Assembly: GCA_963813355.1 (NCBI GenBank) | Contig: CAWEYS010000034.1 | Span: 1-40,488, forward strand | Direction: 5' to 3' | Source of the DNA: DATAGF01 sp963813355 | GTDB taxonomy: Bacteria > Actinomycetota > Thermoleophilia > Miltoncostaeales > Miltoncostaeaceae | DNA: 40,488 nucleotides | Shown: piece by piece, positions 32,797 through 40,488 of the stretch | Layout of the letters: every line of letters starts with the position of its first letter | How positions within the stretch are numbered: position 1 is the stretch's first letter | The notes under the pieces: generated by a model | What the model was told of the DNA's origin: nothing | Databases searched by the model: none | The model's input: the letters and a program-made list of their open reading frames with translations, nothing else | Program-made: the position numbers and the translations under genes

Positions 32797-35700
32797 ATGC
32801 GCTGCCCCGGGTGTGAGAGCGACAACGCGGAGGGCGCGCGCTTCTGCGCCGCGTGCGGCGAGCCTTTGCCGCGATCGGCCTGCCCCTCGTGCGGCGCCGC
32901 GGTCGAGGCCACGCAGCGGTTCTGCGCGAACTGCGGCGCCTCCCTGAGCTCCGACCCGCGCGCGCCCGCCACTCCCACGGCGGCGGAGCCCGAGGGGGAG
33001 CGCAAGCAGGTCACGGTGCTGTTCTGCGACATCGTGGGCTCGACGGCCCTGGCCGAGCACCTGGGCGCCGAGGCGATGCACGAGCTGCTCGGCCGCTTCT
33101 TCGAGCTCGCCCTGGCCGAGGTCCACCGCTACGGCGGCACCATCGACAAGTTCCTCGGGGACGGCTTCATGGCGCTCGTCGGCGCGCCCGTGGCGCACGA
33201 GGACCACGCCCGGCGGGCGCTGCTGGCCGCGCTCGGCATCCGGCGGCGGCTGGAGCAGGACCCGCTCGCCCTCGACCGCGACGGCGAGCCGCTCACGACC
33301 CGGATGGGGATCAACAGCGGCATGGTGGTGCTGGGGAACCTCGGTGACGAGGTGGCCGTCAACTTCACGGCGATCGGCGACGCCATCAACGTGGCCGCCC
33401 GTCTGGAGGCCGCAGCCGCGCCGGGGGAGATCCTCATCAGCGAGGCGACCGCGCGCCTGGTGGCCGGATACGTCCGCACCCAGCCGCTCGGGCCCGTCGA
33501 TCTGCGGGGCAGGGAGGCCGCCGTCAACGCCCACCGGGTCGTCGGCCACGGGCGCCGCCGCTCGCCGCTGGGTGACGCGGGCGGCGCCGGCCTCAGCGCG
33601 TTCGTCGGACGGGAGCGGCAGCTCAGCGCGCTCAACGACCTGCTCGACGAGGTCCGCGAGGGCCGCGGCCAGGTGGTGGGCGTCGTGGGCGAGCCCGGCA
33701 TGGGCAAGACGCGCCTCGTGAGCGAGTTCCGGCGCGGCCTCGCGGGCGAGCGGCTCACGATCCTGGAGGGCCGCTGCCTGTCGTACGGGGCCGCGATCCC
33801 ATGGGTGCCGGTCGCCGACATCGTGCGCGCCAACTGCCGGATCACCGACGCCGACAGCCCGGAGGAGGTGGCGCGCAAGGTGCGCAACGGCCTCGCGGAG
33901 GTCGGCATCGAGGACGAGCCCGCCGCGCTCGCGGTGCTGCACATGCTGGGCATGCGCGAGGCGACCGAGGCCCTCGGCCACCTGAGCCCCGAGGCGGTGC
34001 AGGCACGGACGATCTACACCCTGCTGCAGATGAGCCTCAACGGGAGCCGCCTCAGGCCGATCATCTTCGTCATCGAGGACCTCCACTGGATCGACCGCGT
34101 GTCGGAGGGGTACTTCACACGGCTCGTCGACAACCTCCAGGGCGCGCCGATCCTGCTGGCCTGCACCTATCGCCCCGGCTACGCGGCGCCCTGGATGCAG
34201 CGCTCATACGCGACCCAGATCGCGCTGCCGCGCCTGGGCGCCCGCGACGCGCTGGCGGTGGTTCGCTCGATCCTGGACGCGCAGGACGGCGTGCAACCCC
34301 TCGCCGAGGGCCTCATCAGCCGCGCCGAGGGCAACCCCTTCTTCCTCGAGGAGCTGGCCCGCGCGGCGCGCGACCGCTCCGACCTCGACGCCGTCGCCCG
34401 CGTGCCGGAGACCGTGCAGGACGTCCTCGCCGCGCGCGTCGACCGGCTGCCCGAGGAGCCCCGGCGGGTGCTGCAGACGGCGTCGGTGCTCGGCCGCGAG
34501 TTCCCGCTGCGGCTGCTGGAGCGCGTCTGGGACGGCGCGGCCCCGGTCGGCCCGCAGCTCACCGAGCTCACGCGCCTGGAGTTCATCCACGAGCTGCAGG
34601 GGGTCGACGAGCGCGTCTTCGTCTTCAAGCACGCCCTGACCCAGGACGTCGCGTACGACGGGCTGCTGACGAGCCGCCGCAAGCGCCTCCACGAGGCGGC
34701 CGGGGCCGCCCTCGAGGAGCTGTACGCGGGCCGCCTCGAGGAGGCCTACGACCGGCTCGCGTACCACTACTCCCAGACCGATCGCAGCGACAAGGCGGTG
34801 CACTACCTCGACCGCTTCGCCGAGCGGGCGGTGCGGACCTACGCGCACGCGGAGGCGGCCAAGGCCCTGCGGGAGGCGCTGGTGCACGTCGAGCGGCTGC
34901 CGGCGGACGAGCGCGAGCGGCGCGCGGTCGACCTCGTGCTGCGGCTGGTCAACTCGCTCTACTTCCTGGGCCGCTTCGGGGAGAGCCTCGACCTGCTCCT
35001 CCACCAGGAGGCCGCGGTCGAGCGCATCGGCGACCCCTGGCTGTCGGGGCCCTTCTCGATGTGGCTCGGCCACACCTACACGCACGCCGGCGACAGCGAG
35101 GGCGCCGCGCGCAGCATCGAGCGTGCCGTGGCCGAGGCCGAGGGGGTGGGGGACCTGGCGACGATCGGCAAGTCGCACTACGTCATGGCGCGCGAGGGCT
35201 TCTGGCTCGGCAACCTGGCCGAGGGCGCCGAGCACGGACGGCGGGCCGTGGCGGCGCTGGGGCGGACGGGCGACTGGTGGTGGCTGGCCCACTCCTACTC
35301 CTGGACCGCCCTCAACCTCTGCAACCTCGGCCGTTTCGAGGAGGCCCTCGCCGAGGTGGCGCGGGCGCGCGCGATCGGGGACGAGCGCGCCGATCCCCGC
35401 ATCCACAGCTACTCGGCGTGGAACGCGGGATGGATCCAGGCCACGCGCGGGGAGTGGGAGGCGGCGATCGCCGACTGCACCGAGAGCCTCGAGACCTCGC
35501 CCGACTCGCTCAACAGCTCTTACAGCATGGGCTGGCTCGGCTTCTCCTACCGCGAGAAGGGCGACATGGGGGAGGCGATCCGCCACCTCGAGCGGTCGAT
35601 CGCGCTGCTCACCGAGTTCCGCTACTCGCGGCTCATCGCCTGGTTCAAGGCCTGGCTGAGCGAGGCCCACCTCGGCGCCGGCGACATCGACCAGGCCCTG

Positions 35701-36096
35701 ACCGCGGCCGACCAGGCCCTGCGGGTCGCACGCGAGCTGCGCTATCCCTGGGGCATGGCGATCGCACGGCGCGCGCTGGGCAGGATCGCCGTGGCGCGGG
35801 GCGCGCTGGGAGAGGCCGAGCGCCACCTCGGGGAGGCCCTGGCATCGCTCGAGGCCATGGGGGCCCGCTTCGACGCCGCCTGCGTCCGGCTGTCGCTCGC
35901 GGAGGTCGCCGCCCGGCGCGGCGACGGGGACCTCGCCGGATCGCGCCTGGCGGCGTGCCTCGCCGACTTCGCCGAGCTCCGGACGCCGCGGTGGACCGAC
36001 CGCGCTCTGCGCCTGGCGGGCGAGCTCGGGCTCGAGCCCCGCGCGCCGGCGCCTTCAGCCGCCACCGCCTCCACGCCTCCACCCGCCCCGGGCTGA
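32797..36096 (+). CDS. Zinc-ribbon / class III adenylate cyclase / AAA-type ATPase / TPR signalling protein
   Basis: 1099 residues. Two N-terminal zinc ribbons (Cys3/6/17/20 and Cys29/32/43/46) precede a class III cyclase domain with metal-binding VLFCDIVGSTAL, GGTIDKFLGDGFMALVG and FTAIGDAINVAARLE. The Lys in IDKF and the Asp in IGDAIN fit ATP rather than GTP as substrate. Then comes a STAND/AAA-like ATPase with Walker A VGEPGMGKTR (about residue 298) and Walker B IIFVIEDLHWID (about 421), and a long C-terminal TPR array to about residue 1080. Such cyclase-AAA-TPR proteins are signal-dependent regulators that respond through the TPR part. Ligand and targets unknown. No frameshift despite the length. 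Confidence 0.92.
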   Translation: MRCPGCESDNAEGARFCAACGEPLPRSACPSCGAAVEATQRFCANCGASLSSDPRAPATPTAAEPEGERKQVTVLFCDIVGSTALAEHLGAEAMHELLGRFFELALAEVHRYGGTIDKFLGDGFMALVGAPVAHEDHARRALLAALGIRRRLEQDPLALDRDGEPLTTRMGINSGMVVLGNLGDEVAVNFTAIGDAINVAARLEAAAAPGEILISEATARLVAGYVRTQPLGPVDLRGREAAVNAHRVVGHGRRRSPLGDAGGAGLSAFVGRERQLSALNDLLDEVREGRGQVVGVVGEPGMGKTRLVSEFRRGLAGERLTILEGRCLSYGAAIPWVPVADIVRANCRITDADSPEEVARKVRNGLAEVGIEDEPAALAVLHMLGMREATEALGHLSPEAVQARTIYTLLQMSLNGSRLRPIIFVIEDLHWIDRVSEGYFTRLVDNLQGAPILLACTYRPGYAAPWMQRSYATQIALPRLGARDALAVVRSILDAQDGVQPLAEGLISRAEGNPFFLEELARAARDRSDLDAVARVPETVQDVLAARVDRLPEEPRRVLQTASVLGREFPLRLLERVWDGAAPVGPQLTELTRLEFIHELQGVDERVFVFKHALTQDVAYDGLLTSRRKRLHEAAGAALEELYAGRLEEAYDRLAYHYSQTDRSDKAVHYLDRFAERAVRTYAHAEAAKALREALVHVERLPADERERRAVDLVLRLVNSLYFLGRFGESLDLLLHQEAAVERIGDPWLSGPFSMWLGHTYTHAGDSEGAARSIERAVAEAEGVGDLATIGKSHYVMAREGFWLGNLAEGAEHGRRAVAALGRTGDWWWLAHSYSWTALNLCNLGRFEEALAEVARARAIGDERADPRIHSYSAWNAGWIQATRGEWEAAIADCTESLETSPDSLNSSYSMGWLGFSYREKGDMGEAIRHLERSIALLTEFRYSRLIAWFKAWLSEAHLGAGDIDQALTAADQALRVARELRYPWGMAIARRALGRIAVARGALGEAERHLGEALASLEAMGARFDAACVRLSLAEVAARRGDGDLAGSRLAACLADFAELRTPRWTDRALRLAGELGLEPRAPAPSAATASTPPPAPG

Positions 36097-36110
36097 GGTA
36101 GCCTCGCCCC

Positions 36111-36194
36111 GCCGGAGTGGCGGAACTGGTAGACGCGGGGGACTTAAAATCCTCAGCCCTCAGGGGCGTCCGGGTTCGAGTCCCGGCTCCGGCA
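36111..36194 (+). tRNA. tRNA-Leu (TAA)
   Basis: 84-base type II tRNA with acceptor GCCGGAG paired to CTCCGGC, an anticodon loop containing TAA, a long variable arm (CAGCCCTCAGGGGCGT) and A73, which is typical of leucine. CCA is not encoded. TAGCCT (36099-36104) ends 6 bases before it and can act as a -10. Confidence 0.93.
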
Positions 36195-36430
36195 TCGGCT
36201 TGGGCACGGCGGTCTCGGGCGTCCCTACGGCGTCGCAAGAGCCTGGGACGAGCCGGGGTCGCCGGAGGGGCCGCCGCTTCTGCTGGCGGCATTTGGTCGG
36301 GCGCTCTCGTCGGCGTCCGCGTCCAACACGTCGGCCCCTCAAAGCGTTCGCCCCCAACAAGCGAGCCTGGCCGTGGGCGCTGAGCGGGCGTAGCCTCGCC
36401 TGGAGGCTCTTCGTCGAGACGCCGCCCCTC
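36195..36430. other. Intergenic stretch after tRNA-Leu
   Basis: No convincing gene. Open frames here are Arg/Pro-rich shadows. No second copy of the tRNA 3' end is seen in the window, so an attachment site is not supported. Confidence 0.55.
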
Positions 36431-36683
36431 CCATGGACGACCCCTCCACGTCCACGGAGCGCCGTTACCTGGCTCGCCGGGGGTCGCGGAGCCCCTAGTC
36501 AGAGCGACACGGTGCTCGGTGCGCACCGGTGAGACGGTTGACATCCTGCTGGACGTCACCAACCCGGGCCTGTGGATGGCTCATTGCCACATCGCCGAGC
36601 ACCATGAGAGCGGCATGATGTTCAGCTTCCGGTTGGATCCGCGGAGGGGGCTGAGCGAGCACGAGGAGGATGCGCATGCTTGA
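36431..36683 (+). pseudogene. C-terminal remnant of a multicopper oxidase
   Basis: Read across frame changes, the conserved end of a multicopper oxidase is recognisable: PMD-(H)P-LHVHGA (copper motif, partly degraded), GVAEPLV, SDTVL, RTGETVDILLDVTNPG, then the type-1/type-3 copper motif WMAHCHIAEHHESGMM and FSFRL, stop at 36683. At least two indels lie between 36440 and 36530, and the first two-thirds of the gene are absent. The stop overlaps the MMPL start, so the parental gene was probably an operon partner of the transporter. Remnant or rearrangement junction. Confidence 0.75.
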
Positions 36684-38899
36684 ACGGCTCGCGCGGTGGG
36701 TGATCCGGCGGCGCTGGTGGGTGGTGGCGGGCTGGATCGTGCTCCTCGCCATCGGGCTCATGCTCGCCCCTCGCATCGGGGACGTGACCTCCAACCAGGT
36801 GACCCTGCCCGGCAAGGAGAGCCAGCACGGCATCGACCTCATCGAGCAGAAGTTCGGCAACGGGGAGTCGTCCTCGCTGCAGGTGGTGTACCGCAACCCG
36901 AACGCCACGGTGGACGACGCCTCCTTCCGCGAGCCGGTCATTGCGGGGCTGAAGCGGGCCGCGGCCATCGTGCCCGGCACGCAGGTCATCGACTACTACT
37001 CGTCAGGCAGCAGCGACCTGGTCGGCGACGACGGGCACCTCACCTACGCCACCCTGCGGATGCCGATCTCCCCCGAGGACGGCAAGGACGAGGTCGTGCC
37101 GGTCCGGGAGGCCGTGGGCACGCCCCCCGGCTTCGAGAAGACGCTGGTCGGCGGCCAGGCGGCCTTCGACCACGACACGGCGCCGATCTTCGACGAGGAC
37201 CTCAAGAAGGCCGAGGTCATCGCGTTCCCGCTCGCCCTACTGATCCTGCTGATCGTGTTCGGGACCGTGGTCAGCGCCCTCCTGCCCATCGCCGTGGCCG
37301 TGGTGACCATCGTCATGGCGCTCGGCACGACGTACCTGGTGGGCCAGGCCACGACGCTGGCCGTCTACGTGACCAACGTGATCACGCTGATCGGCATCGG
37401 CATCGGCATCGACTACTCGCTGCTGATGGTCTCGCGCTTCCGCGAGGAGCTGAGGGCCGGGCGCGACCGCGAGGCCGCGGTCGTGCGGACGATGGCCACG
37501 GCCGGTCACTCCGTGATCTTCTCGGGCACCACGGTGGCCATCGGCCTCGCCGTGCTCGTGTTCCTGAACGTGCCCGTTCATCCGCTCGATGGGCATCGGC
37601 GGCATGCTCGTGCCGATCTTCGCGGTGCTGGCGGGCCTGACGCTCCTGCCCGCGCTGCTGTACCTCCTCGGCACGCGGGTCAACGCGTGGCGCGTGCCCT
37701 ACTTCGGCAGGCGCGTCGAGCGCAGCGACGGGCAGCGCTGGACCGGCCTGGCCAACTGGATCATGGACCACGCCGCGCCGGTGTTCGCCGTGACCACCGC
37801 GTTCATGGTGCTGCTGGCCGTCCCGTCGATCTTCCTGAGCGTCGAGCAGAACCAGCTCGCCGACGCTCCTGGCCAGGCCGAGGCGGTGCAGGCCGGGCGG
37901 GTCCTCCAGGACTCCCTGGGCGGCGCCGTCAACCCGGACACCTACGTCATCGACACGGGCCGCCCGGGCGGCGTCTACCAGGCGGCCAACTTCGCCGCGC
38001 TCGGCGACTTCGCCACGCGCCTGTCCGCCCAGACGGCCGTGGTCAAGGCCGTCACCTGGCCGACCGACAAGACGGCGGCCGAGTTCCGCGCCAGCGACGG
38101 CGACGGCTTCGTGGACGAGACCGGGCGCTACGCGCTGATGAACGTCGCGCCCTACGGGGACTCGCTCTCCAACTCGGCCCGCGACCTGAACGACCGGCTC
38201 AAGCAGGAGAAGGCCGTCATCGAGCGGGCCATCCCGGGCTCCGAGGTCACCCTCACCGGCGACCCCGCGCTCCAGAACGACTTCAACGACGCGGTCTACG
38301 CGCCGTTCCCGTACCTCGTGCTGCTCGTGCTGGTGCTGGCCTACCTGGCCCTGCTGCGCGCCTTCCGCTCGGTGGTGCTGCCTCTCAAGGCCGTCGTCCT
38401 CAACCTGCTCTCGATCCTGGCCACCTACGGCCTGCTGGTGATCGTGTTCCAGTGGGGGTTCGGGGCCAGCCTGCTCGGGGTGGACCACGACGTCCGCGGC
38501 ATCGCGCCGTGGATCCCCGTGTTCCTGTTCGCCTTCCTGTTCGGGCTCTCGATGGACTACGAGGTGTTCTTGATCTCGCGCATGCGCGAGCTTCACGACG
38601 GCGGCCTGGACACCCGGGACTCGGTGTCCCAGGGGCTCGCCCGCACGGGGCGCATCGTCACCAGCGCGGCGCTTGTCATGGTCGTCGCCTTCAGCGGGTT
38701 CATCATCGGGAGCAGCACCGATCTGAAGGAGTTCGGCTTCGGGCTGGCGGCCGCGATCGCCATCGACGCGACGATCGTCCGCATCCTGCTGGTGCCGTCG
38801 CTGATGCGCCTGCTGCGCCGCTGGAACTGGTACCTCCCCGCCCGGGTGGCCCGCCTTGCCCGGGTGCGCACCACCCCACGGACGATCCCCGAGGGGTAG
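36676..38899 (+). CDS. MMPL-family (RND-type) transporter, one frameshift
   Basis: About 740 residues when one extra base near 37575 is removed: the frame breaks between LVFLNVP and IRSMGIGG, inside a helix. Two MMPL halves: N-terminal helix WVIRRRWWVVAGWIVLLAI, first periplasmic domain, then the helix cluster ITLIGIGIGIDYSLLMVSRF (with the proton-relay-like GIDYS), and the second half with MDYEVFLISRMREL. It resembles actinobacterial exporters of lipids or hydrophobic compounds. A GAGGAGG ribosome site suits ATG 36676 better than 36670. The MCO remnant overlaps its start. Substrate unknown. Confidence 0.85.
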
Positions 38900-39034
38900 C
38901 CCCGGCCCTGTGAGGAGTCACGGGCGCTCGTCCAGGAGGTCGGCCCCGGACGACGCGTCCTCGAGCAGTTCCTGAGTGGCCGTCGAGCTGCGTGCCGCGG
39001 GCCTGACCCTCGCCGCGCATCGGGGCGGCGCCGG

Positions 39035-40488
39035 CTACCGTTCGCCGTCAGCCGCCACCTTGGCGAGGGACGTGTCAACCAGCCACTCGATGGGTGCGCG
39101 GTCGTCGGTGTAGACGTCGCCGCCCGGCAAGCCCTCGGCGAGCCTGCCGGCCGTCTCGCGGCCGAGGGCCGTCAGCTCCCCGGGCCCTCCGGCGGCGATG
39201 GTGTCCAGCAGGGGTCCGGCGCCGGCCCCGGCCGCGTCGGTCGCCAGCAGCTGGGTGTTGAGCGGCTGGGCCGGATCCCGCAACACGGTGTGGAACTGCG
39301 ACCGCAGCGTCGCGGTGAGCGCCTCCTCCAGCGCGAACGACCGCTCGGGATGGCCGACGTTCACGATCAGGCTCCCGCCTCGGGTGAGGTGGTCGCGGGC
39401 CAGCGCGAAGAACTCCGCCGTCGCCAGGTGGAACGGGATGTAGGGCTGCCGGTACGCGTCGATGTAGATCGCGTCCCAGCGGCGCTCGGACTCGCGCAGG
39501 AACATTCGCGCGTCGGCGACGTGCTCGTGCAGACGGGGGGCGTGGAGGTCGAAGAAGCGGCGGCCGGCCTCCAGGAGATCGCCGTCCAGCTCGACGAGGT
39601 CGATGCGCGTCCGGGGGTAGAAGTGCCCGTAGGCGCGCGCGTTCGTCCCAGCGGCTCCGCCGAGGATGGCGATCGAGCGCGGGGGCCGGCCCAGGCTGGC
39701 GAGCGGCAGCACCAGCGGCTCGTCCCAGTAGCCGCCGGTGAGCCATCGGCCGGGTCGGTACACGGAGTGGACGGCCTGTCCCTCGTTGAGCTCCAGCCGG
39801 CGCTGGCCGTCGGCGCGCTGGATGACGCGCGCGTACTGGTACTCGGTCTCCGCCTCCCACATCACGCGCTCTCCGCCCTCGACCTTCAGGGTCCCCGTCG
39901 GGAGGGCGATCAGCACGGCGATCGCGAGCGGTGCGAGGAGGGCCCTGCGCGGAAGCCCGAGGCATGCGGCGAGCGCGAGGGCGAGCGCGAAGACGAGGAA
40001 GGTGCGGCGGGTTCCGATGAAGGGGATGAGCGCGAGGGCCGCGGCGAACGTGCCGACGAGGCTGCCCAGGGTGGAGATCGCGTAGAGCCGGCCGCTGATC
40101 CGTCCCGCGCCCTCGACGCCGGCGACGCTGAGGCGGATCGCATACGGCGACACCATGCCCAGAGCGAGCACCGGCGCCGCCACCAGCACGCAGACCGCGA
40201 GCAGCGAGCCGGCGAAGACCCCGGCGCTGACGTCCTCGAGCGCGCGGGCGGACGCCCGCAGGAACGGGCGGGCGACGAATGGCACGGTCGCCAGCAGCGC
40301 CGCTGCGCCGAGCGTCACGAGGCAGAGGCCCCGGAGGCCGGGCCAGCGCTCGGCCAGCCGGCCACCCAGCCAGTAGCCCGCGCTGAGCGCCAGGAGCACC
40401 GTCGCGATCGTGTTGGCCCACACGATCGTCGAGGTGCCGAACCAGGGCGCGAGGAGCCGCGCCGCGGCGATCTCGGTTCCAAGGGCTG
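39035..40488 (-). CDS. Spermidine-synthase-like protein with N-terminal membrane domain, partial at the right edge
   Basis: At least 484 residues; the N terminus lies beyond the window edge. The first visible residues (TEIAAARLLAPWFGTSTIVWA) and following helices (VLLALSAGYWLGGRL, LAVCVLVAAPVLALGM, LGSLVGTFAAALALIPFIG) match the membrane half of actinobacterial SpeE-like fusion proteins. The C-terminal SpeE domain has ELNEGQAVHSVYRP, SIAILGGAAGTNARAYG (SAM/aminopropyl-donor site), RIDLVELDGDLLEAGRRFF and DAIYIDAYRQPYIPFHL. Members are often called spermidine synthases but many lack the polyamine-binding residues, so the true substrate is uncertain. Confidence 0.85.
   Translation of the reverse strand, partial: ALGTEIAAARLLAPWFGTSTIVWANTIATVLLALSAGYWLGGRLAERWPGLRGLCLVTLGAAALLATVPFVARPFLRASARALEDVSAGVFAGSLLAVCVLVAAPVLALGMVSPYAIRLSVAGVEGAGRISGRLYAISTLGSLVGTFAAALALIPFIGTRRTFLVFALALALAACLGLPRRALLAPLAIAVLIALPTGTLKVEGGERVMWEAETEYQYARVIQRADGQRRLELNEGQAVHSVYRPGRWLTGGYWDEPLVLPLASLGRPPRSIAILGGAAGTNARAYGHFYPRTRIDLVELDGDLLEAGRRFFDLHAPRLHEHVADARMFLRESERRWDAIYIDAYRQPYIPFHLATAEFFALARDHLTRGGSLIVNVGHPERSFALEEALTATLRSQFHTVLRDPAQPLNTQLLATDAAGAGAGPLLDTIAAGGPGELTALGRETAGRLAEGLPGGDVYTDDRAPIEWLVDTSLAKVAADGER

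Noticed and set aside
36117..36383. Open frames across tRNA-Leu (for example ending PGLEPGRP) and across tRNA-fMet at 17246-17584
   Set aside because: These are well-known false proteins translated from tRNA sequence; the cloverleafs explain the region.
36111..36683. Genomic island inserted at tRNA-Leu
   Set aside because: No integrase and no second copy of the tRNA 3' end in the window.

Overview
The window is very GC-rich, densely packed bacterial DNA with high GC at third codon positions. It carries a CsoR-type repressor, a DrrA/DrrB exporter, a tandem pair of bacterial Get3/ArsA-like ATPases, a SARP-type regulator, a class III cyclase and leaderless-looking promoters (TAGNNT hexamer 6-8 bases before ATG). 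This points to an actinomycete, probably a deep lineage such as Thermoleophilia/Solirubrobacterales. That placement is inference from gene content, not a measured phylogeny. Several otherwise convincing genes are broken by single-base indels, so the sequence may be a draft or long-read/metagenomic assembly; repaired readings are given where they are clear.

Layout. 1-2457: copper export (copA, cut by the left edge) divergent from csoR, with a palindrome covering both start codons. 2454-6195: alpha/beta hydrolase, DrrB-like permease, DrrA-like ATPase and an MFS transporter, all minus strand. 6196-7474: two inverted repeats, a two-TM protein and a short tandem repeat. 7475-9450: ArsM-like methyltransferase and a badly frameshifted secreted glycoside hydrolase. 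9835-12811: a two-gene secreted operon in which a circularly permuted OpuAC-type solute-binding domain is fused to a subtilisin-like protease and coupled to a PstS-like binding protein. 12911-15564: VOC protein, HAD phosphatase, a gene remnant, an unknown protein and a small basic protein. 15565-16648: about 1.1 kb without a gene, holding two copies of a roughly 320-bp hairpin-rich element. 16649-18558: two small proteins, tRNA-fMet with promoter and terminator, a MOSC protein and a small membrane protein.

18591-19676 is the principal sigma factor rpoD, with a clear promoter and a LexA-box-like palindrome at its predicted start of transcription. 20003-23299: anchored TPR-like protein, HxlR regulator, methyltransferase and a GT4 glycosyltransferase. 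23272-26660 (minus) is one tightly overlapping operon: unknown 348-aa protein, 66-aa protein, Get3-like A, Get3-like B. 26699-31142 (plus): coiled-coil membrane protein, Ppx/GppA phosphatase, small protein, FAD amine oxidase, DUF1269 protein and class III aminotransferase. 31115-36096: a CorA-cytoplasmic-domain/SARP fusion regulator divergent from a zinc-ribbon/adenylate cyclase/AAA/TPR protein. 36111-38899: tRNA-Leu(UAA), a multicopper oxidase remnant and an MMPL transporter. 39035-40488: membrane spermidine-synthase-like protein, cut by the right edge.

The strongest candidates for something undescribed are the permuted binding-domain/protease fusion operon, the CorA-like/SARP fusion facing a cyclase, and the duplicated structured noncoding element. 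No CRISPR array, insertion sequence, prophage or integrase was seen.
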